Assembly (NCBI GenBank): GCA_964572225.1
Contig: CAZNFR010000080.1
Span: forward strand, 1-16,433
Length of the DNA: 16,433 nt
Reading direction: 5' to 3'
Origin: CAZNFR01 sp964572225
Lineage (GTDB): Bacteria; Bacteroidota; Bacteroidia; Bacteroidales; GCA-2748055
Positions 8,360 to 15,263 of the stretch are shown here, one piece after another; within the stretch, counting starts at the first letter, position 1, and every line of letters begins with the position of its first letter. Made by a program: the position numbers and the translations under genes. The notes below the pieces were generated by a model. That model did no database searches. It was not told where the DNA came from and saw only the letters and a list, made by a program, of their open reading frames with translations.

Positions 8360-8851
8360 TTACTGCTCTTTAATTTTCACTAAAACTCTGGCTACATCAA
8401 ATTGTGAAGCAACCACGAGCTCCGATGTTTCCATCCTATCCAAAATAATCCTTGATGAATGTTGTTGGTTATTCCTCCCTGTCACCATGTAAGGACTTTT
8501 TCCTAAAAACAAGTTTTGGCTGTCTTTTTTTATGAAAAAACCTTCGTGCTTTTCACTATCGGCAAAACCAATACCATTTAAAAACCTGATGAAATCATCT
8601 TCAAAGTTTGCTTCTAAATCATTCCAATCGGCTATGATGGTTTCTTCTCCATATTTTGCCTGAAGTTGTGCAATTGGTATATCGAATGGCGTTAAAAACT
8701 CATTTTTAGTAAGTTGATACTTAAATCCATCCTTTCCATGTGCATAGTTGACCGATAGCTCAATGTACATTAACTCATCCGTTTTTTGGCAATTGTTTAA
8801 AGTAGATACTACCATAACAGCAATGATTATTTGGGTTATTGTATTTTTCAT
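8360..8851 (-). CDS. Putative lipoprotein of unknown function
   Basis: 163 residues. A basic, hydrophobic N-terminus (MKNTITQIIIAVMVVSTLNNC) ends at Cys21 followed by QK, which suggests a lipoprotein, but the lipobox LNNC is unusual because position -1 is normally Gly, Ala or Ser. Mature residues 22-163 are soluble-looking, with mixed charge and no membrane helix. No family was recognised. It is the last gene of the minus-strand set that begins with the small membrane protein and the sigma factor; the gap to the four-helix protein is 38 bases. A surface or periplasmic partner of the sigma system would fit, but this is inference from position only. Composition is as AT-rich as its neighbours. 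Confidence 0.75.
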   Translation of the reverse strand: MKNTITQIIIAVMVVSTLNNCQKTDELMYIELSVNYAHGKDGFKYQLTKNEFLTPFDIPIAQLQAKYGEETIIADWNDLEANFEDDFIRFLNGIGFADSEKHEGFFIKKDSQNLFLGKSPYMVTGRNNQQHSSRIILDRMETSELVVASQFDVARVLVKIKEQ

Positions 8852-8889
8852 GGTTTTGCGTATAAAATTTACATAATAATTACTAATAA

Positions 8890-9501
8890 CTATACTTCGC
8901 TTTCCAGTTTATCCGTCATTTCTTTAAGGTATTCTAAATGTGACCCAAAAGTTTTTCTGTTCATTTTTTTGGTGAATAAATGTTGCAACGGAACAAAAAC
9001 CAGCAATGCTGCAATGAAAAGGTAAACAAAATAAGGGTCTTTAAACAGATCTGAAGAAATACCATCTTCTATTAACAAAAAGGTAAGAATCATTCCGGCC
9101 ATTATGCTCAAAGGATAAAGAAAAACAGCAACGGTTTCGCTTGTTTTAACATATTTCTTAATAGCTGAGTATTGCCATTTCATTGCTTTTAGGATATTCT
9201 CGTTGGGTTGATTGTTTATTTTACTCATCGTTCGAAGAATTGTAAATGACCTGAATAAAAAGTATGCTAGATACAAACAAACCGGAAATAAAACGATAGT
9301 TAAAAGTAATTGACTAAATATGAAAGCCAGCAATAGGAAAACAAAAAGTATAATAAAGCCTGCATAAATTTGATTTTTAATTATTTGCTTTAGCTTACTT
9401 AGCGGATGAATACTTTCGGAAGGCTTCAGCTTACGAAGATCATCGAGTGTGATTGTTAACGATTGACTATCCCACGGGTTCCAACGTTTTTTAGGGCTCA
9501 T
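8890..9501 (-). CDS. Four-helix membrane protein next to ECF sigma factor
   Basis: 203 residues with a polar N-terminal segment (1-45: KKRWNPWDSQSLTITLDDLRKLKP) and four hydrophobic helices at about 46-63, 66-84, 122-143 and 157-175. A basic, amphipathic region lies between helices 2 and 3 and a charged tail follows helix 4. No enzyme motif is visible and no named family was recognised. The gene starts only three bases after the sigma factor stop, so the two are translated together. In Bacteroidota, genes in this position usually encode the anti-sigma factor or another regulator that holds the sigma factor at the membrane; the cytoplasmic N-terminal segment would be the contact. That role is inferred; there is no recognisable FecR or zinc anti-sigma motif. 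Confidence 0.85.
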   Translation of the reverse strand: MSPKKRWNPWDSQSLTITLDDLRKLKPSESIHPLSKLKQIIKNQIYAGFIILFVFLLLAFIFSQLLLTIVLFPVCLYLAYFLFRSFTILRTMSKINNQPNENILKAMKWQYSAIKKYVKTSETVAVFLYPLSIMAGMILTFLLIEDGISSDLFKDPYFVYLFIAALLVFVPLQHLFTKKMNRKTFGSHLEYLKEMTDKLESEV

Positions 9502-9504
9502 GAC

Positions 9505-9987
9505 TTATTTTTTATTGAGATTATTTGTCAATTTTTTCTTGATGCGAAACAATTTGACATTACAATTATTAATGCTTATTCCCATAAATTCGGCAATTTC
9601 CGGATTGCTAAACCCATCCAAATGCATACTAATCATAGTTTTATCAACATTATCGAGAAGTTTGATTTCCTTATAGAGTTTGTTTCTCAACTCATTTTCC
9701 AAATCATTCTCGTCCTGAGGTAATTCTGCAATGGTATTATTAATAGGGGTGATGGTAATTCTATTCCTTTTTTTCAATCCGGTAAGGATCGAATTCAAAC
9801 TAACTTTATACAACCAGGTACTGAATTTGGATTTGCCCAGGAATTGATTTTTTGATGTCCAACTGCGCAGTATAATTTCCTGAAACATATCTTCTTTTTC
9901 TTCGGGTGAGTCAAGATAAAGATTAATCAGTCGCATAATCAAACCTTTATTTTCATTGATCTGCAGTAAAAATTCGTTTTCCGACAT
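9505..9987 (-). CDS. ECF-type RNA polymerase sigma factor
   Basis: 160 residues with the two-domain ECF layout. Region 2 (about 10-75) has PEEKEDMFQEIILRSW, the core-binding and -10 recognition helix, followed by KSKFSTWLYKVSLNSI. A short acidic linker (90-100) leads to region 4 (about 105-153), with the helix-turn-helix GFSNPEIAEFMGISINNCNVKLFRIKKKL that reads the -35 element. Length is slightly short for the class but complete. It sits between an 81-aa membrane protein (52 bases upstream) and the four-helix membrane protein (3 bases downstream). It probably drives its own operon in response to an envelope cue, released from a membrane-bound inhibitor. No autoregulated promoter could be recognised by eye. 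Confidence 0.93.
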   Translation of the reverse strand: MSENEFLLQINENKGLIMRLINLYLDSPEEKEDMFQEIILRSWTSKNQFLGKSKFSTWLYKVSLNSILTGLKKRNRITITPINNTIAELPQDENDLENELRNKLYKEIKLLDNVDKTMISMHLDGFSNPEIAEFMGISINNCNVKLFRIKKKLTNNLNKK

Positions 9988-10039
9988 GGGCTGTATCTTT
10001 AATACTTATTGCAAGTGATGAAGATGAATGGAAAGATCA

Positions 10040-10285
10040 CTACCAATTACTCCAAAAGTTTACCATCCACGGAATGAATAAGCCAATCACCATTATGCCC
10101 TGAACTGCAAAAACGGCTCTTTGCCAACTAGGTTTGTCGCTCCAGCTTTGTCTTATATCAAATGGGTCGAAAAGGATAGCCAACCCTAACAATCCCGCAG
10201 CAACCGGGTAGTCTTGCCCATAAATGGAAAAAAGACCTACCAGAATAAAGGATATGTAAATAATCCTGTTAACTGTTTGTCTCAT
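10040..10285 (-). CDS. Small membrane protein of unknown function
   Basis: 81 residues, with hydrophobic stretches at about 7-22, 27-40 and 57-75, and the central segment ILFDPFDIRQSWSDKPSWQRA. Proteins of this size with an FDPFD...W..RP.WQ pattern are, from memory, common in Bacteroidota without a function assigned; I cannot check this. The ATG is two bases after the leader AATTAAAACCCAAA, shared with asnA. It is 52 bases upstream of the sigma factor on the same strand and may be the first gene of that operon. Its topology is probably two or three helices; no catalytic residues are seen. Confidence 0.75.
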   Translation of the reverse strand: MRQTVNRIIYISFILVGLFSIYGQDYPVAAGLLGLAILFDPFDIRQSWSDKPSWQRAVFAVQGIMVIGLFIPWMVNFWSNW

Positions 10286-10698
10286 TTTTTGGGTTTTAAT
10301 TATAGACTATTAGGTATTTTTAAGATCGAAAAATTACAGGAAATAAGAAAAAGTTGAAACTTTTTTAGGCTATCTTCAAAAAAAGTCCAAAAGATAAGTA
10401 GAAACTTTTCATCCATTTCCAAATTATTTCCGGAATAACCCTCCTAAAAAAAAATGACACTTTAAAGGCATCAATATTTGAATGTTAATGTCAATCTTTT
10501 CCGAACCGGCTTTATTATAAGTGTTGTAAAGGTGAAAAATCATTCCCCATAAAGAATGAATAAACAAAATCAATATTTTGAAAACAATGGGTAATATTCA
10601 GTCTGAGAAAAAATAAAAGGACTGGAACCGACGATTCTATCCATCATCGTTACACCAGTCCTTTTTGCCCGTAAACTCCTCTATATGGAGATGATGTT
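10286..10698. other. AT-rich intergenic region
   Basis: 413 bases without a supported gene; no frame longer than a few dozen codons has a credible start. It holds the hairpin described at 10615-10665, the leader of the small membrane protein at 10288-10301, and a weak promoter-like box on the minus strand at 10388-10396 (TATCTTTTG, one base longer than the consensus) that could serve the sigma operon. Nothing repeated or phage-like is visible. Confidence 0.5.
10615..10665 (-). terminator. Two-tier hairpin terminator after the winged-helix gene
   Basis: The outer arms AAAAGGACTGG and CCAGTCCTTTT pair perfectly over 11 bp. Inside, CGATGAT and ATCGTCG (minus-strand reading) form a second 7-bp stem. 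Its one imperfect pair is a U-G wobble on the minus strand but a C-A mismatch on the plus strand, which points to minus-strand transcription. A T-rich stretch follows on that side. It lies 34 bases beyond the stop of the gene at 10699, so it should end that transcript. Confidence 0.75.
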
Positions 10699-11019
10699 CT
10701 ACACTTCGGAAAGGTTGCTTCCCCTCATCACTTTTTTGTTAAGTCGGATTCTGTGAGGCCCCTTTCCTTTGATCCTTTCAATGATATTTCTGGCCTCAAG
10801 ATCAAGCTTAATAGTAACAACATACCACCCTACCTTACCGTCAAAGCTGGATGATAAATCTTTTTTGGCCCGGGAATTCAATTCCTGGTAGGTCAACTCA
10901 CCTTCATCCCTCAGAATATTCAGAATATAGTCCTTGATTAAATGATAACGGGTAAGCGAAATGTTTACACCCGATTTACCCTCCGGGTGAAGGGTTGGAA
11001 TCTTTGCTGCACTTTTCAT
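10699..11019 (-). CDS. Winged-helix-like protein, DUF6958 type
   Basis: 106 residues, soluble. The sequence opens with TLHPEGKSGVNISLTRYHLIKDYIL, continues with GELTYQELNSRAKK, and ends its core with GKVGWYVVTIKLDLEARNIIERI and GPHRIRL. This order (HPEGK start, helical segment, GWYVxTVKLDLEARG wing region) matches the small DUF6958 family as I remember it. The helix-turn-helix-like middle and the short beta wing suggest nucleic-acid binding, but no function is established. Its ATG overlaps the TGA of the orphan open fragment at 11016-11162 (ATGA), and the terminator hairpin follows its stop. The last 12 residues are a non-conserved, polar tail. Confidence 0.85.
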   Translation of the reverse strand: MKSAAKIPTLHPEGKSGVNISLTRYHLIKDYILNILRDEGELTYQELNSRAKKDLSSSFDGKVGWYVVTIKLDLEARNIIERIKGKGPHRIRLNKKVMRGSNLSEV

Positions 11020-11162
11020 AGGCTTCGGGGTTTTTGGTGAAATAATATCTTCTCATTCTCCGGAAAGTCATACAATTCCGGGTAGGAAATTGTCCGGTAT
11101 CCAAAGGATTCCTTTATTATTACCTCAAAAATCGCACCATTCTCATAGACAACATAATTGTT
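11016..11162 (-). pseudogene. Orphan coding-like fragment without a start codon
   Basis: A 49-codon open stretch that begins directly after a TGA at 11165-11163 and ends in a TGA overlapping the ATG of the winged-helix gene. The translation looks like protein rather than noise: NNYVVYENGAIFEV, then a segment reading GYRTISYPELYDFPENE. There is no ATG, GTG or early TTG; the only TTG is in the last third. It is in a different frame from the DUF3857 gene just upstream. It may be the tail of a broken gene, possibly of the truncated DUF3857 gene, or of a separate small gene. No family was recognised. Confidence 0.35.
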
Positions 11163-11190
11163 TCAGATTTTTCTCAACTCAACCCGCTCG

Positions 11191-11766
11191 TTACTCTTGC
11201 TTATAATCTTTGATATAAAAAGTATCGATTCCACTCTCGGTATGTCTGAATTTGATCTCTTTTGGGATATTCAATCCTAACCTGGACTGTTTGACAGGAA
11301 CCTCTCCATTCAGGACCGGACTCCAGCTTGCAAGTTGAATAAAATCCCGACTTACTTTTTCGTAAGAATAGGATATTTGATAGGGGTAAGAATTGTGTTT
11401 AAGAATAAATTCCAGTATGTTATTATCTTCATAAAATGAAATATCGGAAATCGCACTTTTTTCGACTATATCACTCTTTTTTAACTTTTTAACAACCCTT
11501 CCGTTCTTGTCTTTTAATTCCCCTCTAAGCTTGTCAACCTTGTCAAGGCCAGAGAAAGGAACTCTGATCCGCGCATATTTTTCTCCGGCCCTGCTGTTGA
11601 TCTGAATAATGAAATTCTCCACAGTACGAAGTGTATTCCCATCAAAATCGATTTCCGTCTCCCTTAATACTATTTCTACATCGGGTTCGGACTGAGCCTT
11701 TATCGGCAAAAAAAAGAAAACCGTAAACAGAAAAATAATCAGGCAGGAACCAGAAGGTACTCTCAT
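11191..11766 (-). CDS. Secreted DUF3857-domain protein, short or truncated
   Basis: 191 residues with a signal peptide (hydrophobic 8-21, likely cut after Ala24, IKA/QS). Residues 27-180 match the DUF3857 beta-domain: the NGRVVKKLKKSDIVEKSAISDISFYED block and HNSYPYQISYSYE are typical. Bacteroidota proteins of this type are usually over 600 residues, with a transglutaminase-like core after this domain; here the frame stops at DTFYIKDYKQE. Only 171 bases separate the stop from the next gene, so the missing part is not simply in another frame. It may be a pseudogene remnant or a genuine single-domain secreted protein. Location would be periplasm or outside. The promoter candidate at 11809-11837 lies just upstream, and the ATG is preceded by GATTAAAACCTG. 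Confidence 0.75.
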   Translation of the reverse strand: MRVPSGSCLIIFLFTVFFFLPIKAQSEPDVEIVLRETEIDFDGNTLRTVENFIIQINSRAGEKYARIRVPFSGLDKVDKLRGELKDKNGRVVKKLKKSDIVEKSAISDISFYEDNNILEFILKHNSYPYQISYSYEKVSRDFIQLASWSPVLNGEVPVKQSRLGLNIPKEIKFRHTESGIDTFYIKDYKQE

Positions 11767-12149
11767 CAGGTTTTAATCAAAAGTTATTATCAGTTATTTG
11801 GCCTTATATAAAGATAAAGAAATTTCGGAAATTCAAACTCCTGCTTACGGAATTGTAGTCATTATTTAACCAAAAATTCATTTACATGCAAAATGCCTTT
11901 CCTGTAAAAGCCCGGTTATTTAAGACTTTATGGTCAGTTTTTTTATTTCCATAAACCCAAAAAATGACTATTTTCGACTAATCAGCATTTTATGAATGAT
12001 CGCAACGATTAGCCCTTTATGCTTCGACATGGAACGATACCTGATGTTCCTGTATATCTTCTCTGAGCTATAATTATTCTTCCATTTCTTCGGAGGACAA
12101 ACCTCGAATATACAATTCTCAGGGTCTTCAATCTTTATGAATTTAATAC
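11767..12149. other. Intergenic region between divergent genes
   Basis: 383 bases between the DUF3857 gene (minus) and the radical SAM gene (plus). The left part holds a promoter candidate for the DUF3857 gene. The right part (11968-12159) contains one minus-strand open frame described separately. No RNA gene, terminator or repeat was seen, and I find no convincing promoter for the radical SAM gene; TATTTTCG near 11973 is a near match to the -7 box but is about 170 bases away. Confidence 0.5.
11809..11837 (-). promoter_or_regulatory. Possible promoter of the DUF3857 gene
   Basis: On the minus strand TTTG (11837-11834) is followed after 17 bases by TATCTTTA (11816-11809), seven of eight matches to the Bacteroidota TAnnTTTG box. 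It would start transcription about 35 bases before the ATG. The spacing is a little shorter than usual. Confidence 0.4.
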
Positions 12150-12159
12150 GTGGAAGCAT
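11968..12159 (-). CDS. Doubtful small ORF, possible remnant
   Basis: 63 codons starting MLPRIKFIKIEDPENC and ending in a basic tail (HKGLIVAIIHKMLISRK). Codon use is plausible and the first half reads like a beta-rich segment. Against it: no family was recognised, no ribosome site is seen, and its start overlaps the divergent GTG start of the radical SAM gene by 10 bases. It could be a small unknown protein, the remains of a longer gene, or chance. Confidence 0.25.
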   Translation of the reverse strand: MLPRIKFIKIEDPENCIFEVCPPKKWKNNYSSEKIYRNIRYRSMSKHKGLIVAIIHKMLISRK

Positions 12160-13391
12160 ATTATCGATGGCTGAACAAGCTTGTAAATAAAAACAGGCAG
12201 GATTATTACGATCTCCCCGGAATAAAATGGTTGAATTACTATAATTCGGAAACTTACCAAAGAATCCGTGATGGTTTTCTCAATGTTCTGGATGGGAGTA
12301 ATCTGTTTAAAAACACCAAACCATTCCATTCAGGTATCTCCAGAGGCTGCCAAATTTGCGGGGAAGGCAAATGGAGTTGTCTTTTTATTACCAATCAATG
12401 CAATGCGGGTTGTTTTTATTGTCCTGTCCCACAAAACCAGGATGAAGTGCCTTCCACCCAGGGATTGGATTTTAGCGATCCGGATGATTATGCTGAATTT
12501 GTAAAATACTTCGGCTTCAAAGGAGTTAGTTTCAGCGGAGGCGAGCCCCTGCTCTTTCCCGACCGGACCCTCTCCTACCTCGGGGCGCTGAAAACCAGAA
12601 ACAGAGATATCTACACATGGATGTATACGAACGGGATCCTTGCAAACAGGAAGAAGCTGAAGCAGCTTGCGGATAAAGGCCTGGACGAGATCCGTTTTGA
12701 CATTGGTGCAAATAAATATCTTTTGGATTCAATTGCCTTAGCAAAAGGATTAATTCCCAACCTCACAATCGAAATCCCGGCCATTCCAGAAGAGAAAGAA
12801 CGTATTATCAGCTTGCTCCCCCTTTTAAAAAAATCGGGTGTAACAAACCTGAACCTTCATCAGTTAAGATTAACACGTCATAATGCGAAACATCTTATAA
12901 AAAGAGGTTATACCATTATTCCGGCCGAACAACCAATTGTCCTTGAATCTGAACTTATGGCACTTGAGATCCTCGCCTTGGCTCGAAAATCCGAAATTGA
13001 AACAGGGATCAACTATTGTTCTTTTCATTATAAACACCGCTTTCAAAAAGCAGGATACCGCAAACAATTGGCAATTCTTGCTGAATTCCGGCCCGATATG
13101 CTTACTGAAAACGGATATATTCGACGGCTGGAAGAAAGAACCCTAAGTTATTACACGGTAAGATTAAAGGACAAGCTAACCCCTGGGCAAGCTCTCCCAG
13201 GGTTAAATATTGGAAACAAAAAGTACTATTATTCTCTGGATAAAGTCTTCGAAATGAAAGATCTGAACCCTGAATTGGTTAAAAAAGTCCGGGAACTTAT
13301 CAATTCAAAATCCGATGATATTCCGGTTCAAGAAGAGCTTTTTGAAATCTGGCAATATGAATTTATTGAAAAAGGACTTAGGGATTACTAA
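12150..13391 (+). CDS. Radical SAM protein, COG2108-like (PFL activase-related)
   Basis: 413 residues. The SAM-cluster motif is CNAGCFYC (Cys84, Cys88, Cys91), followed by the SAM-binding SFSGGEP (127-133). Just before it is a second Cys group, GCQICGEGKWSC (Cys67, Cys70, Cys77), and near the end INYCSFHYKHRFQKAG with Cys290. This arrangement (GCxxC before the cluster, CFYCP, then NYCS...K..Q) resembles the COG2108 group described as related to pyruvate formate-lyase activases; members are known mainly from archaea and are uncharacterised. There is no Cys-rich SPASM domain, so it is not a typical sulfatase maturase. The start is GTG; the upstream stop TAA at 12144 leaves no earlier choice and no ATG follows for over 150 codons. 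The fused dehydratase starts 75 bases downstream on the same strand, so they are probably co-transcribed. Confidence 0.9.
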   Translation: MEAYYRWLNKLVNKNRQDYYDLPGIKWLNYYNSETYQRIRDGFLNVLDGSNLFKNTKPFHSGISRGCQICGEGKWSCLFITNQCNAGCFYCPVPQNQDEVPSTQGLDFSDPDDYAEFVKYFGFKGVSFSGGEPLLFPDRTLSYLGALKTRNRDIYTWMYTNGILANRKKLKQLADKGLDEIRFDIGANKYLLDSIALAKGLIPNLTIEIPAIPEEKERIISLLPLLKKSGVTNLNLHQLRLTRHNAKHLIKRGYTIIPAEQPIVLESELMALEILALARKSEIETGINYCSFHYKHRFQKAGYRKQLAILAEFRPDMLTENGYIRRLEERTLSYYTVRLKDKLTPGQALPGLNIGNKKYYYSLDKVFEMKDLNPELVKKVRELINSKSDDIPVQEELFEIWQYEFIEKGLRDY

Positions 13392-13466
13392 AGATCGACT
13401 ATCCAAGAACATATTATCCCTTACCAAAAATCCCCCGCAAAAAACGAATCTTTGCAAAAAAACGAC

Positions 13467-15254
13467 ATGGGAAGAACCTTTGCTGAAAAAATCCTGGGTG
13501 CACCCAGTGGCAACATTGTCTTTAAAAAACCTGACATTGTCCTGAGTCACGACAATACCGCAAGCATTCGCAACACTTTCCTGAAAATGGCCGGTGATAA
13601 AATCCCGGATCCCGGGAGGCTGCTTATCGTTCTCGATCATAATGCCCCGCCTACCAATGATAAACTCGCCAATGACTATCAGGCCATCAGGGAATTTGTC
13701 GGGGAACAATCCATTTCCCACTTTTATGATTCCGGACAGGGTATATGCCATCAGATCATGTCCCGTCATGCTTTGCCTGGGATGATCATTACCGGAAGTG
13801 ACAGTCACACATGTACCGCAGGCGCATTCAATGCTTTTGCTGCGGGGATTGACCGGACCGAAACTGCAGGTATTTGGAGAACAGGTGAAACCTGGTTCAG
13901 GGTACCCGATAGCATAAAAATAATACTGAAAGGAAAACTGAGCGAAGGGGTATTTGCAAAAGACCTTGCACTCTGGATAATCGGCATGCTGGGTTCGGAA
14001 GGGGCCAACTATCTTTCCGTTGAATACCATGGTCCCGGAATACAATCCCTTTCCCTTTCGGATCGAATGACCCTGGCTAATCTCGCCTCTGAGATGGGTG
14101 CCAAGAATGCAGTCTTTCCGGCCGATGAAATTTTGGAGGATTTTCTGGGGGATAGATTTTTTGAATCACAAGGTTTGTGGGCCGATGATGACGCAAAATA
14201 TCTGAGGGTCATGGAAATAAATATGAGCGAGGTTTATCCCTTGCTCTCTGCTCCGCATCAGGTTGACAATGTTTTTTCCGTGGCCGAAATGGAAGGAGTA
14301 AGGGTTCAACAGGGAATCATAGGCACCTGCACAAACGGACGCATTGAAGACCTTAGAATTGCTTCCCGGATACTTGAAGGTCAAATGGTTGCAGAAGGAT
14401 TTCAACTATTTGTTATTCCTGCTTCCAAACACATTTATATGCAAGCCATGGGAGAGGGTATCATTCAAAACTTAATGAATGCAGGTGCACAAATCCTGAG
14501 CACCAGTTGCGGGCCCTGTCTTGGAACAGGACAAGGGATCCCGGCCGACGGAGTAAACGTGATTTCCACAGCCAACCGGAATTTCTCCGGACGAATGGGA
14601 AATAAAAATGCTTCCATCTACCTGGCTTCTCCTGCTACAGTTGCATGGAGTGCCCTTAAAGGAAAAATAACCGATCCGAGATTAAAGCCCTGTAAGGAAA
14701 TATTTCCCTGGAAAAAAAATGAGGGATCTGAAAAGAATATAAAGGTTGAAGGGGACCGACTAAAGGACAACATCTGGGATTACAGCGATGTGGATAACCT
14801 TAATACAGATCTTATGTTTGCCGGCAATCTTACCTATAAGATTCTTAGTTCAGAGCCTGAAATGATTATTCCCCATTTGTTCGAAGGTTTTGATCCGGTT
14901 TTTCATACAAAGGCAGGTAAAAACCAGGTAATTCTTGGGGGTGAAAACTTCGGTTGCGGAAGCTCCAGAGAACATCCTGCGGTAGGCCTGGCGCACCTGG
15001 GAATCAAAGCCCTGATCGTAAAATCGGTTAACCGAATCTTCTACCGATCAGCCATTAACCAGGGCCTGCTTGTGATTGTGCATCAAAAGGCTGTCGAAGA
15101 ATTCCATCGTTCAGGTTTTCTGGAGCTGAGTCTGGAGCGAAATGAAATCAAAACCGGAGATAAGGTTTTCGACATCCCTGCCCTTCCTGAAAAACTAAAT
15201 GAAATTCTTGAAAGAAAAGGATTGATCAACTACATCCGGTTTCGGTATAGTTAA
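13467..15254 (+). CDS. Fused LeuC-LeuD-type aconitase-family hydro-lyase
   Basis: 595 residues from the ATG at 13467; a TTG at 13452 would add five residues, but MGRTFAEKIL is the usual family start. Residues 1-405 are the large, LeuC-like half: LDHNAPP, QGICHQIM, GSDSHTCTAGAFNAFAAG, and the 4Fe-4S cysteines Cys288 (GTCTNGR), Cys348 and Cys351 (SCGPCLGTGQG). Residues 435-590 are the LeuD-like swivel half with NTDLMF, GGENFGCGSSREHP (active-site Ser/Arg at 499-501) and the IFYRSAINQGL segment. It catalyses dehydration/rehydration of a hydroxy-acid such as citrate, isopropylmalate, homocitrate or dimethylmalate. The substrate loop reads NLTY where isopropylmalate isomerase has a YLx-type loop, so the substrate cannot be assigned. 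No leuA, leuB or citrate synthase is nearby; the partner gene is the radical SAM protein. The product is cytoplasmic and oxygen-sensitive. Confidence 0.92.
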   Translation: MGRTFAEKILGAPSGNIVFKKPDIVLSHDNTASIRNTFLKMAGDKIPDPGRLLIVLDHNAPPTNDKLANDYQAIREFVGEQSISHFYDSGQGICHQIMSRHALPGMIITGSDSHTCTAGAFNAFAAGIDRTETAGIWRTGETWFRVPDSIKIILKGKLSEGVFAKDLALWIIGMLGSEGANYLSVEYHGPGIQSLSLSDRMTLANLASEMGAKNAVFPADEILEDFLGDRFFESQGLWADDDAKYLRVMEINMSEVYPLLSAPHQVDNVFSVAEMEGVRVQQGIIGTCTNGRIEDLRIASRILEGQMVAEGFQLFVIPASKHIYMQAMGEGIIQNLMNAGAQILSTSCGPCLGTGQGIPADGVNVISTANRNFSGRMGNKNASIYLASPATVAWSALKGKITDPRLKPCKEIFPWKKNEGSEKNIKVEGDRLKDNIWDYSDVDNLNTDLMFAGNLTYKILSSEPEMIIPHLFEGFDPVFHTKAGKNQVILGGENFGCGSSREHPAVGLAHLGIKALIVKSVNRIFYRSAINQGLLVIVHQKAVEEFHRSGFLELSLERNEIKTGDKVFDIPALPEKLNEILERKGLINYIRFRYS

Positions 15255-15263
15255 CTGTCCGGA

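Noticed and set aside
8248..10640. Integrated element bounded by tRNA-derived attachment repeats
   Set aside because: No copy of the tRNA 3' end, integrase or transposase was found; only the composition and position hint at it.
12150..13391. Radical SAM gene as the sulfatase maturase for the sulfatase at 1768
   Set aside because: It lacks the C-terminal Cys-rich clusters of anaerobic sulfatase maturases, lies 8.7 kb away and matches the COG2108 pattern better.
13305..14045. A 246-codon open frame on the minus strand
   Set aside because: It lies wholly antisense to the radical SAM end and the dehydratase, whose motifs are clear; the translation is rich in Cys, Phe and Gly without a domain pattern.
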